Source: Kiritimatiellales bacterium (GTDB taxonomy: Bacteria > Verrucomicrobiota > Kiritimatiellia > Kiritimatiellales > Pontiellaceae). From it: a DNA stretch of 9,994 bases. The position numbers and the translations under genes are program-made. The DNA lies in NCBI GenBank assembly GCA_021734595.1, contig JAIPIO010000149.1, forward strand, positions 1 through 9,994. The letters run 5' to 3'. Positions 1-5,991 of this stretch are shown piece after piece. The number at the start of each line of letters is the position of its first letter. Within the stretch, counting starts at the first letter, position 1. The notes beneath the pieces were generated by a model. The model was given only the letters and a program-made list of their open reading frames with translations, did no database searches and was not told the origin of the DNA.

Positions 1-670
1 CACCTATTTCGGTTTCATGAGCCAGTGCCACACCGATCCGCGCGGCGAAGGCCATGTCTTCGGGGCGCCGACCGGCGACTATATGACGCTGATCTGCTTC
101 AAGAACGGTTCCCTTGCCCGCGAGCGGGTCAAGGATTCCTTCGGACTCGATTGGGGCGGATTTGCCGCCGCGCTGCGCGCCACGCCGCCCGGTAACAACA
201 GCAAGCTTATGCTTCCGTATTTCGAACCCGAAATTGTACCGAAAGTGCTCGAACCCGGAATCCACCGGAAAAATCTCGACGAAAAAGATGCCGTAGGCAA
301 CTGCCGAGCCGTCGTCGAAGCGCAGATGATGTCCATGCGCATCCATTCCGAATGGATGGGCGAGCGCCCCGTAAAAATCTATGCCACCGGTGGCGGTTCC
401 AAGGATGTCGAAATTCTCCAGATCATGGCCGACGTCAACAACTGCCCCGTTGTCCGTTTCGAGGTTTCCAACTCCGCCGCCCTCGGCGCCGCGCTGCGCG
501 CCGCCCACGGATATCTTGCAGACGCGGGCGTGGTTCCCGACTGGCAGGAACTGGTGCAGCCGTATCTCAGGCCCGATCCGGAACGGACGGCGTCTCCCGA
601 TCCTGCCGCCGTCGCAGTGTACAATGCGCTCGTTCCGCAATACGCCGCGTTCGAAAAAACCGCGCTCTGA
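1..670 (+). CDS. xylB: Xylulokinase-like FGGY-family carbohydrate kinase, C-terminal part (5' end outside window)
   Basis: The frame is open from the window edge (first full codon at position 2), so the true start lies upstream and about 222 residues of the C-terminal half are visible. FGGY kinases phosphorylate sugars with ATP in the cytoplasm; xylulokinase makes xylulose 5-phosphate for the pentose phosphate pathway. The segment CFKNGSLARERVKD, followed by a TPPGNN stretch and a VEAQMMSMRIHSE helix, resembles the eukaryotic-type XYLB subgroup as I remember it. ATGGGSKDVEILQIMADV (from about residue 129 of the visible part) is the FGGY C-terminal ATP-binding motif, and SNSAALGAALRAAHGY is the usual terminal helix. 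The substrate is inferred from subgroup resemblance; another pentulose or hexulose is possible. The gene ends in TGA, with a palindrome starting two bases later. Confidence 0.85.
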   Translation, partial: TYFGFMSQCHTDPRGEGHVFGAPTGDYMTLICFKNGSLARERVKDSFGLDWGGFAAALRATPPGNNSKLMLPYFEPEIVPKVLEPGIHRKNLDEKDAVGNCRAVVEAQMMSMRIHSEWMGERPVKIYATGGGSKDVEILQIMADVNNCPVVRFEVSNSAALGAALRAAHGYLADAGVVPDWQELVQPYLRPDPERTASPDPAAVAVYNALVPQYAAFEKTAL

Positions 671-671
671 G

Positions 672-688
672 TTTCCAATCTTTGGAAA
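672..688. repeat. Perfect palindrome with 7-bp arms, copy 1 of the TTTCCAATNNTTGGAAA family
   Basis: TTTCCAA (672-678) and TTGGAAA (682-688) are perfect inverted arms around TCT. The motif begins two bases after the stop of the kinase gene. It could fold as an RNA hairpin, but no T-run follows directly, so it is not a standard intrinsic terminator. Six more 17-nt sites of the same form occur in the window. Confidence 0.7.
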
Positions 689-690
689 AT

Positions 691-728
691 CCGGCGCTGA
701 ATCTTCCAATGGTTGGAAGTTGCGCCGC
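691..728 (+). terminator. Two-part hairpin after the kinase gene, possible transcript 3' end
   Basis: An inner perfect hairpin, CTTCCAA (703-709) and TTGGAAG (713-719) around TGG, is a second copy of the palindrome family. It is nested in an outer GC-rich stem formed by CGGCGC (about 692-697) and GCGCCG (about 722-727). The inner and outer stems are separated by a small internal loop. A T-rich stretch (CTTATTTTT) comes only at about 753-761. The position between a stop codon and the next promoter suggests a terminator or 3' stabiliser, but the lack of an immediate T-run lowers confidence. The 672-700 and 703-730 stretches look like an imperfect tandem duplication. Confidence 0.45.
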
Positions 729-748
729 TGAGTGCGGATTCCTATACT
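720..748 (+). promoter_or_regulatory. Sigma70-type promoter for gatCAB
   Basis: TTGCGC (720-725) and TATACT (743-748) are separated by exactly 17 bp, a good match to -35 and -10 boxes. Transcription would start near 755, leaving a leader of about 25 nt before gatC. The -35 box overlaps the right arm of the upstream hairpin. Confidence 0.55.
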
Positions 749-779
749 GCGGCCTTATTTTTAAACAGGGGACTGAACA

Positions 780-1076
780 ATGTCTGAAGCAAACGAAGGA
801 ATGGATGTCGGTTATGTGGCAAAGCTTGCCAATATCGACCTGACCACCGAGGAGACCGCGCTCTTCCAAGGCCAGCTCAACCAGGTGCTGCACTATGTCG
901 AGCAGCTCAACGAATTGGATGTCGGTGGCGTCGAGCCGACCGCCCACGCATTTCCTGTCTACAACGTACTCCGCAAGGATGAAGTAGGCACGAGCCTCAA
1001 CCATGCCGATGTGGTGGCCAATGCGCCCGCCGCCACCGACGGCGAGATCCGCGTTCCCAAAATTCTAGACCAATAG
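780..1076 (+). CDS. gatC: Glutamyl/aspartyl-tRNA amidotransferase subunit C
   Basis: GatC is the small subunit (98 aa here, normal for the family) of the cytoplasmic tRNA-dependent amidotransferase GatCAB. It wraps around the GatA-GatB interface and stabilises it. The sequence has the family pattern: an N-terminal VAKLANIDLTTEE segment, a helical stretch with LNQVLHYVEQLNELD, the VEPTAHAFPVYNVLRKDE stretch, and a C-terminal IRVPKILDQ tail, where VPKIL/VPKVL is typical. The ATG at 780 is preceded by an AGGGG ribosome-binding site at about 766-770. It is the first gene of gatC-gatA-gatB, and its stop is eight bases before the gatA start. The identification is firm because gatA and gatB follow directly. 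Confidence 0.95.
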   Translation: MSEANEGMDVGYVAKLANIDLTTEETALFQGQLNQVLHYVEQLNELDVGGVEPTAHAFPVYNVLRKDEVGTSLNHADVVANAPAATDGEIRVPKILDQ

Positions 1077-1084
1077 GAATATCC

Positions 1085-2551
1085 ATGGCTGACCTACATA
1101 AACTCACGATTTATGAACTTTCCGAAAAGCTCGCTGCCGGCGCATGCACTTCGGTTGACATCGTCAACGACGTACTTGCTTCCATCGATGCCACCGACGG
1201 CAAGGTTGGAGCCTACCTGACTATCGACCGTGCGTCGGCGTTGGAGCAAGCGAAGGTGGCGGACGCGTTGCGCGCCGAGGGCTCCACGCTTCCAATGCTT
1301 GGAATTCCGGTGGCCATCAAGGACCTGCTCAACGTGAAGGGCCAGCCCTGTACCTGCTCGTCGAAGATTCTTGAAGGCTACACCGCACCGTACGATGCCA
1401 CTGTCATTGCCAAGTTGCGCGAAGCCGGGACGGTGCTGCTGGGCCGCGTCAACATGGATGAGTTCGCCATGGGATCGAGCACGGAAAACGCCGCACTTGG
1501 AAAAACGTCCAATCCTTGGAATCTCAAGCATGTGCCCGGCGGTTCGTCCGGCGGTTCCGCCGCTTGCGTGGCGGCCGACGAAGCAATCGCAGCGCTCGGT
1601 TCCGATACCGGTGGCTCCATCCGCCAGCCGGCCGCCTTCTGCGGTTGCGTCGGCGTCAAGCCCACCTATGGCCGCGTGTCGCGCTACGGCCTGACCGCCT
1701 TTGCCTCGTCGCTCGACCAGATCGGTCCGATTTCCAAAACGGTCAAGGATTCCGCGCTCCTGCTCGAAGTCCTTTGCGGCCACGACAAGATGGATTCGTC
1801 TTCGATCGATATGGACGTTCCGGCCTTTGGAAAAAGTCTGACCGCGGACACCTCGCTGGCTGGAATAAAACTCGGCCTGCCGAAGGAATATTTTGTGGAG
1901 GGGATGGATCCCGAAGTGGAAAAGACCGTGCGCGATGCCGTTGACCATTGCAAAAGCCTCGGCGCGGAAATTGTGGATGTCAGCCTGCCGCATTCAAAAT
2001 ATGCCATTGCGGTCTACTACATCATCGCCACGGCCGAGGCCTCGGCCAATCTTGCGCGTTTCGACGGCATTCGCTACGGCCTGCGTGTCGACGGCAAGGA
2101 TCCTATCGAGCTCTATGGCAAAACCCGTGCGGTCGGATTCGGCTCCGAAGTGAAGCGCCGCATCATCCTCGGCACCTACGTACTGAGCAGCGGCTACTAC
2201 GATGCCTATTACCTCAAGGCGCAGAAAGTCCGCACACTGATCCGCAACGACTTCACCGCCGCCTTTAAGCAGTGCGACGCCATCCTTGCGCCGGTCACGC
2301 CGACCCCGGCCTACAAGCTGGGCGAAAAGACGGATGATCCGTTGAAAATGTATTTGGACGATATCCTGACCACGCCGGTCAATCTCGCCGGAAACTGTGC
2401 GTTGTCGCTGCCCTGCGGCTTCTCTTCCAGCGGTCTGCCCATCGGTCTCCAGATCATCGGCGACTCGTTCGCCGAAGAAACCATCCTCAAAATCGGGCAT
2501 GCCTACGAACAAACCACCGAGTGGCACACCCGCAAACCGGAGATTTCATAA
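1085..2551 (+). CDS. gatA: Glutamyl/aspartyl-tRNA amidotransferase subunit A (amidase)
   Basis: GatA hydrolyses glutamine and supplies ammonia to GatB, which amidates Glu-tRNA(Gln) or Asp-tRNA(Asn). The 488-aa protein has the amidase-signature Ser-cisSer-Lys triad in the expected places: Lys79 in VAIKD, Ser154 in PGGSSGGSAA and Ser178 in GSDTGGSIR. The spacing matches well-studied bacterial GatA proteins. The conserved GRVNMDEFAMGSSTEN segment (about 120-134) and VGVKPTYGRVSRYGL segment (about 189-203) are intact. AGGA at 1075-1078, overlapping the gatC stop, serves as ribosome-binding site six bases before the ATG. The reading frame shows no damage. Confidence 0.97.
   Translation: MADLHKLTIYELSEKLAAGACTSVDIVNDVLASIDATDGKVGAYLTIDRASALEQAKVADALRAEGSTLPMLGIPVAIKDLLNVKGQPCTCSSKILEGYTAPYDATVIAKLREAGTVLLGRVNMDEFAMGSSTENAALGKTSNPWNLKHVPGGSSGGSAACVAADEAIAALGSDTGGSIRQPAAFCGCVGVKPTYGRVSRYGLTAFASSLDQIGPISKTVKDSALLLEVLCGHDKMDSSSIDMDVPAFGKSLTADTSLAGIKLGLPKEYFVEGMDPEVEKTVRDAVDHCKSLGAEIVDVSLPHSKYAIAVYYIIATAEASANLARFDGIRYGLRVDGKDPIELYGKTRAVGFGSEVKRRIILGTYVLSSGYYDAYYLKAQKVRTLIRNDFTAAFKQCDAILAPVTPTPAYKLGEKTDDPLKMYLDDILTTPVNLAGNCALSLPCGFSSSGLPIGLQIIGDSFAEETILKIGHAYEQTTEWHTRKPEIS
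1289..1305. repeat. Palindrome family copy inside gatA
   Basis: CTTCCAATGCTTGGAAT has perfect 6-bp arms, TTCCAA (1290-1295) and TTGGAA (1299-1304), around TGC. It encodes LPMLGI just before the catalytic-lysine strand, so it is accommodated by the protein. A weaker version with 5-bp arms occurs at 1508-1520, where the conserved SNPWN codons explain it. Confidence 0.45.
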
Positions 2552-2553
2552 CC

Positions 2554-3978
2554 ATGCAGTACGAAGCCACGATTGGACTTGAGACGCACGTTATGCAGAA
2601 AACGAACACGAAGATGTTCTGCGCGTGCAAGTATGAATACGGCGCAGAGCCGAACACGCACGTCTGCCCAGTCTGCCTCGGCTACCCCGGTGCGCTGCCG
2701 GTGATGAACGAAAAGGCGATCGAACTATGCTGCAAGGCCGGGCTGCTGTTGGGTTGTGAAATCAATCCCTACAGCAAGTGGGACCGTAAAAACTATTTCT
2801 ATCCCGACATGGCCAAGAATTACCAGATTACGCAGGCCGACCAGCCGCTGTGTCTTGGTGGCCAATTGACGGTGGACGTTGATGGTGAAATGAAAACCTT
2901 CACCATTGAGCGCATTCACCAGGAGGAAAACGCGGCGAAGAATACGCATGTGGCTGGTGCCAGTCTGGTTGACTACAACCGCGCCGGAACCGCGCTGATG
3001 GAGATTGTTTCCAATCCCTGCATGCACTCTGCCGAAGATGCGCTGGCCTACATGACCGCCGTGAAGCAGATCATGCAATATGGCGGCATCTCCAACTGCG
3101 ACCAGGAGAAGGGGCAGATGCGCTCCGACGTCAATGTCTCTGTCCGTCCGGTTGGCCAGAAGGAACTAGGCGCGAAGGTTGAGATCAAAAACATGAACTC
3201 GTTTGCCTTCATCAAAGAGGCCATCGAATACGAAATCGACCGGCAGACGGCCCTGCTTGAAAGCGGCGGCACGGTCGACCAGGAGACCCGCGGCTACGAC
3301 CCGGACCGCGGCGAAACCTTTACGCAACGCACCAAGGAAAACGCCCACGACTACCGCTATTTCCCCGAACCCGACCTCATGCCGGTGAAAATCCCGGCCG
3401 AGCAGATTGAGCAATGGCGTTCCGAACTGCCGGAACTGCCCGCGCAACGCCGCGTTCGCTATGTGCAGGAGCTCGGCCTGCCGGAATACGATGCCGGGGT
3501 GCTGACGGCCGACATGGCCACTTCCGACTGGTTCGAGCAGGCCATGCGCCATACCAAAAACGCCAAGGCGGTTTCCAATTTTATCATGGGCGAAATGATG
3601 CGCCTACTCTCGGAACAGAATTGCTCCATTTCCGAGTCGAACGTGACGCCGGAAAAGCTGGCCGGAATTGTTGCGCTCATCGATGCCAAGACCATCAGCA
3701 CCGGAGCCGGCAAGCAGGTCTTTGAAATCATCTTCAACGATGGCGGCGATCCGAAAGCGATCGTCGAGGAAAGGGGCATGGCTCAGGTGTCCGACGACTC
3801 CGCACTCGAAGGCTGGGCCGATGAGGCGATTGCCAACAATCCGAAGCCGGTCGAGGAATACAAAGCCGGCAATCCCGCTTCCATCAACTTCCTGATGGGG
3901 CAGGTCATGAAGGCCAGTCGTGGCAAGGCCAATCCCGGCGCCGTGATGCAGATGCTCAAGCAGAAGCTGGATAGGTAA
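2554..3978 (+). CDS. gatB: Glutamyl/aspartyl-tRNA amidotransferase subunit B
   Basis: GatB binds the misacylated tRNA, phosphorylates or activates the Glu/Asp side chain with ATP, and amidates it with ammonia channelled from GatA. I chose the ATG at 2554, two bases after the gatA stop, giving 474 aa. MQYEATIGLETHV is the usual GatB N-terminus, and GGAG at 2539-2542 is a suitable ribosome-binding site. The frame is also open from a GTG at 2521, but that would add eleven residues untypical of the family. Visible marks are four cysteines, C23, C25, C38 and C41, for a structural zinc site; IHQEENAAK at 121-129; and the GatB signature YNRAGTALMEIV at 141-152. The C-terminus (SINFLMGQVMKASRGKANPG) is the tRNA-binding YqeY-like tail. 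The gene converges on the DNA glycosylase gene. Confidence 0.96.
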   Translation: MQYEATIGLETHVMQKTNTKMFCACKYEYGAEPNTHVCPVCLGYPGALPVMNEKAIELCCKAGLLLGCEINPYSKWDRKNYFYPDMAKNYQITQADQPLCLGGQLTVDVDGEMKTFTIERIHQEENAAKNTHVAGASLVDYNRAGTALMEIVSNPCMHSAEDALAYMTAVKQIMQYGGISNCDQEKGQMRSDVNVSVRPVGQKELGAKVEIKNMNSFAFIKEAIEYEIDRQTALLESGGTVDQETRGYDPDRGETFTQRTKENAHDYRYFPEPDLMPVKIPAEQIEQWRSELPELPAQRRVRYVQELGLPEYDAGVLTADMATSDWFEQAMRHTKNAKAVSNFIMGEMMRLLSEQNCSISESNVTPEKLAGIVALIDAKTISTGAGKQVFEIIFNDGGDPKAIVEERGMAQVSDDSALEGWADEAIANNPKPVEEYKAGNPASINFLMGQVMKASRGKANPGAVMQMLKQKLDR

Positions 3979-3986
3979 CGCGTTTT

Positions 3987-4075
3987 GGAGGGATAGCGTC
4001 CTCGTCGCGTGACCACGTTGGCGCGGAACGCGACTCACGGTGGCTGTCCACGGACGCCGGGGACGGCGTCCCTCC
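3987..4075. repeat. Structured palindromic intergenic element between convergent genes
   Basis: The gap between gatB and the convergent glycosylase gene is almost entirely one structured element. Its ends are imperfect inverted repeats: the 18 bases at 3987-4004 (starting GGAGGGATAGCG) match the reverse complement of 4058-4075 (ending GGCGTCCCTCC) at 14 positions. Inside are a perfect 7-bp hairpin, GACGCCG (4053-4059) / CGGCGTC (4064-4070) around GGGA, and GTCGCGT (4004-4010) / ACGCGAC (4028-4034). There is no T-run on either side, so it is not a textbook terminator, though it could act at both 3' ends. Only one copy is present here. Its form suggests a REP- or MITE-like dispersed element, which is an inference. 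Confidence 0.6.
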
Positions 4076-4076
4076 A

Positions 4077-4715
4077 TTATAGAAACACCTGTAGAGGGCA
4101 GCCTTCGCATCTGGGTTTGGTGTTGCAGTGCTCCTTCCCGAGCCGGACGATCAGCGCGTGGTATTCGTTGAACAGCTGCACATCTTCGGGCAGGTTGGCG
4201 GTAAAGCGCCTGGCTACCGAATCGTACGATGCATTTGGGTCGCACCAGCCGTGCCGCGACAAAAAGCGTTTTGTGTACGCGTCCACCACGAACACCGGCC
4301 GCTTGGCGGCATAAAGCAGCATGCTGTCGGCCGTTTCCGGGCCGATCCCTTTCCACGAAAGCAGTTCCTTGCGCAGGGTGGGGGTGTCCAGTGCGAACAG
4401 CCTGGTGAGCGAACCGTCGAAATCGCGGCGAATGGTTTCGATCATCCTTTTGATGTAATCCGTCTTCTGGTTGAAATAACCTGCCGGGCGGATCCATTCG
4501 ACAACCTGCTCCTGCGAAGCATTTTCCAATGCCTGGAAACTCATAGCGTTGTTTTTCCGAAGGTTGGAAATCGCCTTTTCCACGTTTTTCCACGCCGTGT
4601 TCTGTGTCAAAACCGCGCCAAGCATCATCTCCAGCCGCGTGCGTCCCGGCCACCAATGTTGCTCGCCCCAGCGGGAAAACATTGCGTCGTAGGATTGCCG
4701 GATGAATGTGTTCAT
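4077..4715 (-). CDS. Endonuclease III-like (HhH-GPD) DNA glycosylase, MagIII/COG2231 type
   Basis: This is a 212-aa member of the HhH-GPD base-excision repair superfamily. EMMLGAVLTQNTAWKNVEKAI (about 29-49) is the conserved N-terminal helix region. The helix-hairpin-helix is WKGIGPETAD (121-130), and VDAYTKR supplies the catalytic aspartate, D145. The position of the Schiff-base lysine of bifunctional Nth is E127, which suggests a monofunctional glycosylase such as the N-methylpurine-removing MagIII group. Cysteines C197, C203 and C206 look like a [4Fe-4S] loop, but the expected fourth position (212) is a leucine and is the last residue. I chose the ATG at 4713-4715; the frame is open upstream to 4856, but those residues look like noise. 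No clear ribosome-binding site precedes this ATG. Substrate specificity is inferred. Confidence 0.85.
   Translation of the reverse strand: MNTFIRQSYDAMFSRWGEQHWWPGRTRLEMMLGAVLTQNTAWKNVEKAISNLRKNNAMSFQALENASQEQVVEWIRPAGYFNQKTDYIKRMIETIRRDFDGSLTRLFALDTPTLRKELLSWKGIGPETADSMLLYAAKRPVFVVDAYTKRFLSRHGWCDPNASYDSVARRFTANLPEDVQLFNEYHALIVRLGKEHCNTKPRCEGCPLQVFL
4523..4570. repeat. Two palindrome family copies inside the glycosylase gene
   Basis: TTTCCAATGCCTGGAAA (4523-4539) and TTTCCGAAGGTTGGAAA (4554-4570) lie 14 bases apart within coding sequence. The first has perfect 6-bp arms. They are on the coding frame of FQALENA and ISNLRK, respectively, and do not disturb it. Confidence 0.5.
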
Positions 4716-4722
4716 ACGGCGG

Positions 4723-4751
4723 ATTATAGAGGCAATAATGTGATGTCGCAA
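4723..4751 (-). promoter_or_regulatory. Promoter of the glycosylase gene, possibly giving a leaderless mRNA
   Basis: On the minus strand TTGCGA (4746-4751) and a perfect TATAAT (4723-4728) are 17 bp apart. The -10 box ends only seven bases before the ATG at 4715, so transcription would start at or very near the start codon. That agrees with the absence of a Shine-Dalgarno sequence. Confidence 0.55.
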
Positions 4752-4814
4752 TATGGATACGGGGCCCGATTGTCCGTTCGCCGACTTTCCCACCTGAAAA
4801 ATAGTTGTCGATTT

Positions 4815-4844
4815 TTGTATCCAAGCCAGCCACAACACTATAAA
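4815..4844 (+). promoter_or_regulatory. Promoter of the cold-shock gene
   Basis: TTGTAT (4815-4820) and TATAAA (4839-4844) are 18 bp apart. A start near 4851 would give a short leader of roughly 25 nt with the ribosome-binding site AAGGGA at 4862-4867. This leader is much shorter than the long thermosensing leader of E. coli cspA, so that type of RNA thermometer is unlikely here. Confidence 0.45.
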
Positions 4845-4876
4845 CAGGCACCTCATTAAATAAGGGAATACAACAT

Positions 4877-5080
4877 ATGGATACAGGTACAGTTAAGTGG
4901 TTCAGTTCGGAAAAAGGTTTTGGTTTCATCACTCCTGATGGCGGCGGAGCTGATTTGTTCGTTCATCATTCTGAAATCAAAACTTCTGGTTATGCTTCAC
5001 TCAATGAAGGCCAGCAAGTCTCTTTTGATATTGGAGAGGGCCAGAAGGGCCCCTGTGCAACCAACGTCGTTCCTGTCTAA
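4877..5080 (+). CDS. Cold-shock domain protein (CspA family)
   Basis: This 67-aa protein is a single five-stranded OB-fold that binds single-stranded RNA and DNA in the cytoplasm, acting as an RNA chaperone. Both ribonucleoprotein motifs are visible: RNP1 KGFGFI (residues 13-18) and RNP2 LFVHHSEI (about 27-34). The N-terminus GTVKWFSSEKGFGFI is the family hallmark, and the length is typical. The start is fixed by AAGGGA nine bases upstream. The gene is monocistronic, with its own promoter and terminator, and is visibly more AT-rich than gatCAB, which is common for highly expressed csp genes. Cold induction cannot be read from the sequence. Confidence 0.95.
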   Translation: MDTGTVKWFSSEKGFGFITPDGGGADLFVHHSEIKTSGYASLNEGQQVSFDIGEGQKGPCATNVVPV

Positions 5081-5092
5081 TTCAATGAATTA
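5078..5092. repeat. Short palindrome overlapping the csp stop codon
   Basis: TAATTCA (5078-5084) and TGAATTA (5086-5092) are perfect inverted arms around a single A, and the left arm contains the TAA stop. An RNA hairpin with a one-base loop is not feasible at full length. A protein-binding site or chance is more likely than a structure. Confidence 0.3.
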
Positions 5093-5116
5093 GGCGGTAC
5101 GAAACAGCACAAGAGA

Positions 5117-5140
5117 AGCGTCCATATGGGCGCTTTTTTT
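5117..5140 (+). terminator. Rho-independent terminator of the cold-shock gene
   Basis: AGCGTCC (5117-5123) pairs with GGGCGCT (5128-5134), with one G-T wobble, around the loop ATAT. Seven T residues (5134-5140) follow directly. This is the clearest intrinsic terminator in the window and sits 36 bases after the csp stop. Confidence 0.88.
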
Positions 5141-5328
5141 ATGTTCACGCCAATCTTTGGTTTTACCGCCAACTTCCTGGTATTCATATATCGGATGCCG
5201 GTGAAGACACCGTTAATGCGGAATTTATATTTTTCCGCCTTCCCTCGCGCCGGCAATCTGATAGCGTCCTGCCTCTGTTGGTCGACCCGTGCTGTTAAGC
5301 TGGAACGAGACATGCTGCCCGGAGCAAA
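5141..5328. other. Noncoding gap between csp and the membrane protein gene
   Basis: Open frames on both strands here give compositions without family features, and one begins inside the csp terminator, so I read the stretch as noncoding. It holds a short CCAATCTTTGG (5150-5160), identical to the core of the palindrome at 672. I saw no convincing -35/-10 pair, although a promoter for the membrane protein should lie here. Confidence 0.4.
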
Positions 5329-5841
5329 ATGGAACTATCATTAATCCTTCATAGAATGGCCCAGATCATGGTTGCTATCATTGGCAATCCCCTGGTCTAT
5401 TTGCCGTTGATCGGTGCCTGGTTCATCACGGAGTTGTATTTCATCATCAATTGCGACGAAGCCCATGGCCATACCTATGTGATGTCTACCGGGATCGTGC
5501 TGATCTTTACTGCGTGCATGATCTCCCCGCTGGCGGTCAAAAACATTTCATGGTATCCCGTGGAACTGCGGACGTTTGTGGTTGTAGCAATGTTCCTCTA
5601 CGGGTTGTTTCTGGTGTTCTTTGGTATTCTAAAGCTTTTTCCCGACTTTCTGGCGGAGTTCTTCGGCGATCCGGGCCATGCGCTCGTTCCGAGCATGATG
5701 GGCATCCTTTACATCGAACACAACATAGCATTCGACCGGTTGACGTTCGCGATCATTGTAACCCCTGTCTTAATTCTGAGCGTGATAAAGATATTCAAAC
5801 GGCTGTCGTATCGATTCTTTGCACCTGGGGAAGAAGAGTAG
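5329..5841 (+). CDS. Small multi-pass inner-membrane protein of unknown function
   Basis: I do not recognise this 170-aa protein. It is strongly hydrophobic, with probable membrane segments at about residues 13-40, 52-71, 82-104 and 137-157, and a weaker hydrophobic stretch near 118-129. A short acidic/histidine stretch, NCDEAHGHTY (41-50), lies between the first two, and FGDPGHALVPSMM lies between the third and fourth. The tail is basic then acidic (KRLSYRFFAPGEEE). GGAG at 5321-5324 lies only four bases before the ATG, so an internal ATG (residue 10 or 14) is possible. It stands alone, about 250 bases after csp and 150 before the ThuA gene. Codon use and continuous hydrophobic helices make it likely to be real. 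Confidence 0.7.
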   Translation: MELSLILHRMAQIMVAIIGNPLVYLPLIGAWFITELYFIINCDEAHGHTYVMSTGIVLIFTACMISPLAVKNISWYPVELRTFVVVAMFLYGLFLVFFGILKLFPDFLAEFFGDPGHALVPSMMGILYIEHNIAFDRLTFAIIVTPVLILSVIKIFKRLSYRFFAPGEEE

Positions 5842-5941
5842 CAACGCGGCACAACGGACATTCCGCAACCATTCACTGCCGGTCTAGGGCTGCCACCGTC
5901 AGTACAATTATAAACGCAGAAAATACAAGACAGCGTGAAAG

Positions 5942-5950
5942 TGGTAGTAT
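5942..5950 (+). promoter_or_regulatory. Possible extended -10 promoter element upstream of the ThuA gene
   Basis: TGGTAGTAT (5942-5950) fits the extended -10 form TGn-TATAAT with one mismatch. I see no good -35 at the right distance, as is often the case for extended -10 promoters. The start would fall near 5957, giving a leader of about 35 nt. Confidence 0.3.
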
Positions 5951-5991
5951 AGCGTGCTGACCATTAAATCCGCATGAAAGGAAATGGCTTT

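Noticed and set aside
2521..2553. GTG start for gatB overlapping gatA
   Set aside because: The family N-terminus begins at MQYEATIGLETH, and a suitable ribosome-binding site lies just before the ATG at 2554.
3604..4932. Long 442-codon minus-strand open frame spanning gatB, the element and the glycosylase gene
   Set aside because: It is antisense to gatB and out of frame with the glycosylase, shows arginine/proline-rich composition typical of GC-rich shadow frames, and has no family motif.
5260..5270. GATAGCGTCCT shared with the start of the 3987-4075 element
   Set aside because: The identity is limited to 11 bases with unrelated flanks and no inverted partner nearby, so it is probably chance.
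5126..5344. 72-codon + strand frame after csp
   Set aside because: It starts inside the csp terminator hairpin, overlaps the membrane protein start and has no ribosome-binding site or recognisable domain.
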